64,000 bases of DNA, taken from Neocallimastix lanati (nom. inval.). Its lineage: Eukaryota; Neocallimastigomycota; Neocallimastigomycetes; Neocallimastigales; Neocallimastigaceae. Positions within the stretch are counted from its first letter, which is position 1. The number at the start of each line of letters is the position of its first letter. This document shows, in pieces, positions 56,201 through 64,000 of this stretch. The translations under genes and the position numbers were made by a program. The notes under the pieces were generated by a model. That model had not been told where the DNA came from. It saw only the letters and a list, made by a program, of their open reading frames with translations, and searched no databases. The stretch covers positions 451,001-515,000 of the forward strand of contig JACVTC010000042.1 in the NCBI GenBank assembly GCA_016946835.1, written 5' to 3'.

Positions 56201-59200
56201 TTTTTTATAATAAAATTTTTTTATAATCTCTTGAAATTGTAACTTAGAGTTCATTATTTTCTTTATTATTTATTATTATAATTTTTATTAATTTTTGAAT
56301 GAATGGATGTATTTATAATAATAATTTCACTGGAATTTCAATATTTTGTTTTATTATTATAATATAATATTTATTTTTATATTTATTTCAAATAAAAACT
56401 TTTATTCTCAAAGAAAATATTCATATAATTTTAACAATATTTCATAATTTTCATAGATAATTTTTCATAATACATTTTTGAAAATAAATATATTGAAATA
56501 TCATTTTTCCCTAAGTTTTTCATCATTAAATCATTCTGTATTGTCAAAATAAAAATAATAAATTATATTGACTAGGGAAAAAACTAAACTAAATAATAAT
56601 TACTATTTAATAAATTAAATAATAATTGATATTTTCATTCAAACTTAATTTTTGTTACTGCTTTTTATTTTAATTGTTTTTTTCAATCACTTCTAAATAT
56701 CCTATTACTTTTCTAAAACTGTCCTATCGATAATTTAACTTTTATTTTCTATTTATTTATTAAATATTGATAAATTCATAAAATTTTTATTGGCGTCTAT
56801 TATTCTATAATGTCATTTATTTAATTTATATAATAGTTATATTTTAACAATTGACTTTTTTTTTTTAAGAAGTTTTTTTATAAATTATAAATTATATTAT
56901 GATTATCCTCTAAAATTTTTTTTTCTTTTATATTATTTTTTTATCTACTTAAATGGATTTTTCTATTAAAATTTATTTCGATTATAACATTAATATTCTT
57001 TTATTCATTAAGAACAAAGATGATATAAGTAATATATATCTTTATTTTTAATAGATCATTATTCTTTAAATTTTTATAAATTTATTTATTTTTTTTTTAT
57101 TTTTTTTTCTTTTTTGTGAATTTTTAATTTTTTTTCTTTACTACTATTTTTTTTATATTGATTTAAAATTTTCTTATTATATTAGTAATTTCTTCTTAAA
57201 ATAAATATATGATTTTATAATAAATAAAAAATACAAATATTTAACAAAATTAAAAAAAAAAAAAAAAGTTATATAGTACCTGCAGGAGTTGAAACAGTGG
57301 CCGAGTCAGGGGTGAGAGTTAGATAGACGATGGATGAACCTGACTGGCCGTAGTTGAGATTAACATTAGAGGTTTGGAAGGCTACATTACTGGTTCCACT
57401 CTCCGGTAAGGGAACACCTTTACTTCCTAAGCAGATCTTATTATCCGTGCCCATTTTACCTTCATCAGCTGCTGTACAGGCTGAGGGAACAACGACTTCA
57501 CAATTTTCTCCTTTCCAACCACTGCAACGGACTACTCCTTCGTTAGTTTTGACATAACCTCGAATTAGGGTGCATCCACCGGAGAGAGCACCTCCAGCGG
57601 CAAAAGGACATTGATAGCCAAAGATTGCTTGGTCAGGATTTACTATATGGTAGGTGCTGTCAAAAAAGATCGGCGAGGTAACTGTTGTGCTTGTAATTTC
57701 AACACATGTAGTATCACTGGTATTTTTTGTCTTGATTTTTTTAGTACTACCATCAATACAATAAATATCTTGAGAGCATGAACCACCACATGTTGGAAGG
57801 CCAGTAGTATCCTGGAGAAGAAGAATACTTCCATTACTAACTTTTACGGAAATTGTAGCACCTGGAGTGACACCAGGGAAAACGCTATCAGCTACAGTAA
57901 GACTTTTATAGACGGACATTCCTGATTTGGCGAAAGCAACCTCGCCTGTTAGACCACTACAGCCCACCTCCAAACAGAGTTTGACAGCATCCGTGGTTAC
58001 CTTAATCTTACCGACGACATATTCAGTTGGATCTGTTTGTTCTGAACAAGGCGTACTTCCATCACAGCTTATTACTGATTTTGATGGTGTTTCTGCACTG
58101 TTGAGGTAGTATCCTTTAATTGTGTTGTCGGTAACTGCCTCACATCCTCCTGCAGTACAGGTAATAATATGATTAGCAACGGCAGCATTAATATAAGCCC
58201 CATAAGTAGCAGCTGTTGATGCTTGGCAACCAGTGTCACAGTGAATGAGAGCATTAGTATTAGTGCCGGTGACCGCCGCATTCAAATAATACCCAGAAGT
58301 GGGTGCTTCCAAACAATAATTATAGGTTATAGTTGAAGTATAGAATCATAAATAACAATATATACAATAATATATAATTAATTATTTATAAATTATTTTT
58401 TTTTTTTTTTTTTGTAACTTTTAATATTGGAAATATTCATAATAAAATAAATTAATAAGTTGTATTTTCATAGTTATAGAAAAAATTAATTATTTCCGTC
58501 GTTATTTCCAAAAATAAAAAAAAAATAATTAAATGAAAAATTATGGGAATTGTTTAATTTTATAATTTACAATTCCCATAATTTTTAATTATAAAACATT
58601 ATTTATGTTATTGAAAAAATATTATTTATACTAAAAGAATAAACGTTTATCATAATTTATTATTGAATAGATATTTCTGTAATGTACTCCTTCTATTTAA
58701 TAATTAATTATTATTTACAATTTCTGATTGTATTTTTACTTGTTATTACGGCTATTTTTATTATAACAAATAATGTTTATAATTTTTCATTTTATTTTTA
58801 ATTTAATCATTATTATATGATTTTTTTTATTACTATTACTATTTCATTGGGGTTAGGGTTATCTCTTTCAATTTAAATATAATAATTTTTCTTATGAATG
58901 ATATCCTTTTTATAATTATTAATTATATTATATTTGAATTTTTTTTTTATATCTAAAATTTATGTGTATTCGCTGAGGGTTTAATTTTAATTATATTTTT
59001 TATATTTTAATCATTTTATCTTTATTATTTTTACTATTTAATACCATTTTTCATTTTGAATATAAATACATCATTCTAATAATACTTATTACTACTACAA
59101 TAATTAGAATTATTCATTATTTCTATTTGAATAATTTTTAATATTAAATTGAATTGAATGATTTTTTTCAATGAATTTTCATTAATTTTTTTTATTGAAT

Positions 59201-62200
59201 TTGAAGCTATTTAATTTTATTTTCTCTGAAATTTTTTAAATTTAAATTAAATTGATTTGCTTTTTATCAACAGTCATTTAAAAAAAAACTGAACAATTAT
59301 TCTTTTTTTTTTTTTTTATCTTTAATTTTTTATTTTTATTTAATTTTAAATTTTTTTTTTTTTATTTTTAATTTTTTTTATTTTTAATTTTTTTTTTATC
59401 TTTAATTATTTTTTTAATAAAAAAAAAAAGTAGAAAAAAATACTTACAATCAATTAGCATTGCTTTTCCAGCCCCAACTTCCAAGAAAATGATATCATCA
59501 ATGCTTTTGACATAAATCTCATTGACTATCGTGAGTTTAAGAGCAATGGTGGCTATATTCGTTCCGGTAGGAAGAGTGATGGCATTGGCAGCGATGCAAA
59601 GCGTCGTGGCTGAAACTACATTGGCTTCCACGCCATTATTACTTCCACAACTGGAATTACCACTAAGATCGGTTAGAGCGACCACTTCACAGGGAGTACC
59701 TTCAATTCCACTACAGGTTACTAAGTTTTCGCCACTCACAATATAACCTTGGAAAAGCTTACATTCAGTAGCAGCAGTGCCGCCAGTATAAGCACACTCA
59801 TAAGCAAAATCAGGAACAGCAGAGCTTGGAGCTGGTGTGTCCACTTTACTGTTGTCCTTTTTAAAGAATAAAACAGCTTTTGTGTCTTGAGTTCCGGTGA
59901 TCGCCGCGCAAGAGCTATCACCAGTTTTAATAATATCACCATCAATACAATATTGTCCAGATTCACATGATCCACCACAAGCACTGAGAGTGCTATTTTT
60001 TACAATGGTAGCACTTCCATTATCTCCAACTCTGACTTTAATATCGGCACTTGCGGAAGCTCCTGGGAAATCATCTAGAGTGGTAATATGTATATCATGA
60101 TAAGTGATTGTAGAAGATCCACCAATAGGTTGCTTTGTTGCACAGGAAGCCGTAATACAAAGTTTTATAACTGCTGAATCTAATATAGCACTACCAATAG
60201 CTGTTGCACTATCATCTATTGTAGATGGAGTGCATACACCATTTTTACAAGTGATAACGTTATTACTACTGGCATCATCAGTAACATAGTAACCATCCGA
60301 AGCAGAAACAGTGGTGCAAGATTGATCGTTACAGTAGATTAATTGTTTTTCAGCTTTATCTGGACCTTGATTAACAAAATACTTATGGGTTGAAGCAGTA
60401 ACTCCAGAAACGTCAACCACTCCACAGGTAGAAAGTGTGGTGGAAGAACAATAAATGAGTCCATCTTTTCCTTTATTAGCAGTATCACTTGGAGCATAAA
60501 TACTTCCAGAGTTAACATAATAACCAGCCGTGACACCTAGAAAACGATTAAGAAAATTTTGAGATTTTAAAATATTAAAAAGTATTTTAAAAATTAAAGA
60601 AAAATAAATATTTTTATAATTATTATAATTTTTTTGTATTAAAAATTATTTTTGTTTGTATTATTGAATACGTTTTTTTAATTTTATATTAATTTTTTTC
60701 TAATTCATATTTCTTCTATTTATTTTTTTTTACTATTTATGAATTATTAATAATAGTGATTTATTATTCTTGAATTTTTCTTTATTAGTAGTATTACTTT
60801 TATTTTTAAATTTTAGGTATTATCTATACTTTAAATCATCATATTATTTTTATTAAAATAATTCATTATTTTCAATTTTCTATTATTATAATTTTTTTTT
60901 CTATTTATATTTTCCTTTTTTAAATTATTTAATTTCTATATTGTTCTTTTTAAAAATTCAAAATTTTTATTTTAAAATCTCTGTAGGATGGAATATCTTT
61001 GCTTATAATTTCTATTTTTTTTATTCTAATTTTAATATTTATTTTTTTTTCATACATTTTACTTTCTTTTAATATCAAATTTAAATTTCTAAATTCATTA
61101 AACATTGATACTTTTTTTTTAAATATCTAAATTTTTATTACTTTATATAATTTTTTTTTAAATATCTAAATTATCATTACTTTATATAATTTTTTTTAAA
61201 TATCTAAATTTTTGTTACTTTTGTATTTAAAAGAGTTACTTACTTCTAGCTAAAACGGCAGAATCCGCATTAATCTTCATAAAGACATTTCCTCCTTTGT
61301 TAGTATTTGGGAATGGGGTGAGACCACTGGTGAAAAGGAATTGTCCTTCTCCTCCGATGGCCATGGAGATCTCATTCCAGGTATAATCTGCATCAGTTCC
61401 TGCGACTCCCGATTTAACATTGACGCACATTGAAAAGGTATTTCCTTCATTATCAAATTTACATGTACCAGAGGTTGCTTTAGCCGCATTTGCCTGTGAA
61501 CATGCTTGAGCCCCTGAATCTCCGGAGGTTTCATCCTTATTCAGTGGAATACAACCGATGACGGAGGAAATATCTTCCTCAGCATTTGTTGATGGATTTA
61601 TATCTTTTCCGGTGAAACAATTCATAAACTTTGAGCTGGCATCTGTGCCGTATTTGACAAAACCACTGGTTTGCGTACATTCGGAAGCGGTACAATCATA
61701 GATTACGAAGAGAGGAGAAACTTCACCAGTGGCGGCTGTTGCCGATGATAAAGTTGGAATGGTATATTTATTAAAGTCAGTACCTTTTTGGAAAATCACG
61801 ACTCCTGTGGAATTAGGATTGTCATTACTGTCGACACTACTTCCATAAAATTTTTTACATGTACCTGAAACCATTTTATAAATTACAGATTTGTCATCAG
61901 CAATACAGAATTCATCATTTGCTATTGCTGTTGATGCACTATCGATTTGACAGGAGCTATTACATATTGGTAGTTGAGGACCTTTTTTTTAAAATAAATA
62001 AAAAAAATAAAAAAATAAAAAAATTATTAAATTAATAAATTTTTATCTCCAATAAAATTTCTAAAATTGAATATATAACAATTTATTTTTTGAATTTCAA
62101 GTATAACAATTTATTTTTTTTAAAAAAAAACTCTATAAAATTATATATAAAAGAATTGCTTCTTAACGTTTGATTTTTTTATTATTATTTTTTTTTATAT

Positions 62201-64000
62201 ATATAATCCAATTTGGAAAATAAAGTTTTAACTGATACTATTTTTATTTGAAATCTTGACCATTTTAATTCTTAATATTATTATAAAAATAGTTCAGAAG
62301 CCCTCCATTTAATACTATTTTCAAAAACCTGTATTTTTTTGGAAATCATTATTTATTTTTTCATACTTACTAATCATTGCTAAAGCGGCCACTGAAGCCT
62401 TCGTCTTCACTAAACCAATATTAAAGTAGTCGTATCCGGCAAAAGAGCCCGTAGACGGGGTAGCCGCTGGTTTTATACTGAAAAAGTGTGTTCCCGTAAT
62501 TTCTTTTAATGCAGGGGTGGCTGCAACATCGGCGGTGGCCCCACTTCCATTAACAGTAATACTAGAAAGTGCACAAACCTCAAATTTAGTACCACTGGAT
62601 GTGTATTTTACCTTTCCCATATTTGCCAAATGTTCTGAGGTAGAGCAATCAAGTGTGGTAGCTGTAATTGTAAAGGAACCATAAGGACTACTTTGATAGA
62701 CTGTACCACCATTATTCACATAACCATAGGTTTGTTTGCATTCTCCATACGCACAGTCATAGATAACAATAATTGGAGTAGTGAGGGATGTAGAAAGATC
62801 AGCAGGTTCGGTAACTGCTTCTGGATCACTAATATCGAAAACATGAAGGCCTTCATCCTTTTGATCCTTACCATATTTTTCGGAACAGGATGAACCATCG
62901 TTACTTGTGTAAATCATTTTAGTATTAGGATCAAAACAGAAACTTCCATTAGGTAATGCTGTATTAGTAGCTGCCAAAGTACATGTTGGATTTCCTCTTT
63001 TTCTTCCCTCTCCGTCGCTATAGGTACATTCAGGTAAACCAACTTGAAATAATAAATATAATTTTTGAAAATTATAACCATTAGTTTAATTTGAATCATT
63101 AAATAAAAATTAAAATTATAAATTTTTTTTTATTCTATAAAAGTAAGTCTATTTTAATCCTTCTTCCAAAAAATGAAAAAATAATAATAAAAAATATATG
63201 AAAATATAAAAGTAAACCATTATTGATTTTTAAAATTGATTCATACTCTAAATATATTTCTTAATTTAAATACCATACATTATTTTTAAATTTATATAAA
63301 AGAAGAAATATGAAATAATAAAAAATTTAAAAAAAAAAATTATATATAGATATATTATTTATAATAAAATCATTGATTAAAAAAAAAAAATATTTATATA
63401 ATACTTTTCTCTATATTTTTAATATGAATTTTTAATAGTGTACTTTCCAACGATATATAAGAATTAATTTATTAATTTTTTGGTAATTAAAAACCTTAAA
63501 AATTTAACGAAATAAAACTAAATATTATTATCCATAATAATAAAAAAAAAAATTCATTTCAAATATTATACTAATCAATTTCACCATTAAATTTTAAAAG
63601 TTGACCTCACTATTTATTTAATTTAATCATAAAAATAAGGAGTAAAATAAAAAATTAATACTTACATTGTAATTCAATAGATTTTGCAGTTAAGTTGGCA
63701 ATTGCCTTTTTACTATTAGGAATACCTAAAGCATTACCATCAAAGTAGGGAACAATAATCGTTTCACTATCGTCTATTTTATGAGCTGTATCACTGCCAT
63801 CACCATCAAGACATATATAATAATCATCGCTACTATTTGATATGGTTCCAATAGCAGCACAACTTCCTTTGGAAGCAATATCTGATCCAGGAGTGGCAAC
63901 TTTACTACAACCGAAATTACCAGTTGTTACTTTACAAATATAATGATCACTAGTAGAATTAATATAGTAACCAGGTTTTGTGACAGGAGAACAATTGGTA
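53255..64000 (-). CDS. Second scaffoldin-like secreted repeat protein, 5' end outside the window, at least seven exons
   Basis: Model: complement of 53255-53820, 54451-55758, 57280-58305, 59448-60536, 61244-61981, 62371-63042 and 63666 to beyond 64000, about 1,910 residues so far. Every junction is phase 1 and stays in frame. Five of the six donors are GTAAGT and one is GTACTA. Acceptors are good except AAAAAG at 61982 and GGAAG at 58306, which are weaker. The protein has the same Gly-Tyr-Tyr-(Ile/Leu/Val)-Asn and paired-Cys units as the giant gene, and Phe-Pro-Gly modules at least three times. It ends shortly after a Cys pair in Asn-Leu-Val, with no Ser/Thr stalk and no hydrophobic anchor, so either it is soluble or the true 3' end has been lost. 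Function as a scaffold is inferred by resemblance. Confidence 0.8.
53821..54450 (-). other. Intron of the second scaffoldin gene (630 bp)
   Basis: Donor GTAAGTAT after Asn plus a split Cys codon, acceptor ACACTAG. Inside is only A/T-rich sequence. The split T plus GT gives Cys at the junction, as in intron 2 of the giant gene. Confidence 0.8.
55759..57279 (-). other. Intron of the second scaffoldin gene (1,521 bp)
   Basis: Donor GTACTATA and acceptor TTTTATAG, phase 1 (split Asp codon). Very long for a fungal intron. It contains a TA run near 56168-56192 and no coding sequence or recognisable element. Confidence 0.75.
58306..59447 (-). other. Intron of the second scaffoldin gene (1,142 bp)
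   Basis: Donor GTAAGTAT is clear. The only AG available before the next exon frame closes is GGAAG at 58306-58310, a weak acceptor, so the exact 3' border is less sure. An alternative is a non-AG site slightly upstream in a protein-like stretch. It contains an 18-bp hairpin (58536-58586). Confidence 0.6.
58536..58586. repeat. Perfect 18-bp inverted repeat inside an intron
   Basis: AAAAATTATGGGAATTGT (58536-58553) and ACAATTCCCATAATTTTT (58569-58586) are exact complements around a 15-nt loop. It could be a small foldback element or a structure that shortens the effective intron length. Confidence 0.7.
60537..61243 (-). other. Intron of the second scaffoldin gene (707 bp)
   Basis: Donor GTAAGTAA and acceptor TTTTCTAG, phase 1 (split Ser codon). 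It holds a three-copy tandem repeat near the donor side (61111-61223) and otherwise A/T sequence. Confidence 0.8.
61111..61223. repeat. About 39-bp tandem repeat, three copies, within an intron
   Basis: Units of the form T-run, AAATATCTAAAT, TACTTTATATAA start near 61112, 61151 and 61190. Copies differ by one or two bases. Confidence 0.8.
61982..62370 (-). other. Intron of the second scaffoldin gene (389 bp)
   Basis: Donor GTAAGTAT is clear; the acceptor AAAAAG at an A run is unusual but is the one that keeps the frame and phase 1 (split Ser codon). Only A/T sequence inside. Confidence 0.7.
63043..63665 (-). other. Intron of the second scaffoldin gene (623 bp)
   Basis: Donor GTAAGTAT and acceptor ATTTCAAG, phase 1 (split Phe codon). 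Only A/T sequence inside. Confidence 0.75.

Noticed and set aside
58306-58345. Extension of the scaffoldin exon upstream through a protein-like stretch ending in Tyr-Cys-Leu-Glu
   Set aside because: The stretch reads well but has no AG acceptor before an in-frame TGA, so the weak GGAAG acceptor was kept; the choice remains uncertain.
58850-58868. Telomere-like GGGGTTAGGGTTA (a similar piece near 45825)
   Set aside because: Only about two units each, inside an intron and a repeat relic; no array and no chromosome end.

Overview
The window is extremely AT-rich. Its intergenic DNA and introns are mostly A/T runs, short A/T microsatellites and homopolymers, and clearly richer sequence is confined to coding exons, tRNA-like loci and transposon leaders. 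This, plus giant secreted proteins built from Gly-Tyr-Tyr/Cys repeats that match the scaffoldin (ScaA) family of anaerobic gut fungi, suggests a nuclear contig of a member of Neocallimastigomycota (Piromyces, Neocallimastix, Anaeromyces or a relative). Genus cannot be fixed from the sequence alone.

Layout. 1-6096 is non-coding and holds a structured GC-rich island (about 1131-1205) and a 275-bp MITE-like element with an 8-bp target duplication (3190-3464). 6097-25210 (minus strand) is one four-exon gene that I assembled from the sequence. It has a signal-peptide exon, two medium exons and a single 17.2-kb last exon, and encodes about 6,275 residues ending in a Ser/Thr-rich stalk and a GPI-type hydrophobic tail. 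25211-28181 is non-coding with a possible decayed coding remnant. 28189-28270 is an intact tRNA-Ser(GCU) gene on the minus strand. 28285-36561 is a young, apparently complete Ty3/gypsy LTR retrotransposon whose 5' LTR begins 14 bp upstream of that tRNA gene. 36566-42650 is non-coding except for a 43-codon coding-like fragment. About 42650-48960 is a diverged tandem duplication; each unit carries a decayed tRNA-Ser(GCU) copy and a decayed Ty3/gypsy reverse transcriptase relic with 69-bp tandem repeats. 51635-52120 is a broken scaffoldin-repeat relic. 53255 to beyond 64000 (minus strand) is the 3' part of a second scaffoldin-like gene with at least seven exons and unusually long AT-rich introns.

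How the parts fit. The two scaffoldin-like genes and the relic between them are on the same strand and look like members of a locally expanded family. All nine introns I could place are phase 1, so every internal exon is symmetrical and could be duplicated or lost without a frameshift. Known biology of ScaA proteins (established for the family, not shown here) is to act as the non-catalytic scaffold that holds dockerin-bearing plant-cell-wall hydrolases in the fungal cellulosome.

The retrotransposon carries a textbook -1 frameshift signal between gag and pol, a long structured leader, and an array of about 12 hairpins of 40 bp. Its position beside a Pol III gene resembles the targeting of yeast Ty3. 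The least described items are the hairpin array with a compensatory base-pair change, the second (FPG) module in the scaffoldins, the series of polybasic sites in the giant scaffoldin, and the duplicated tRNA/retroelement block.
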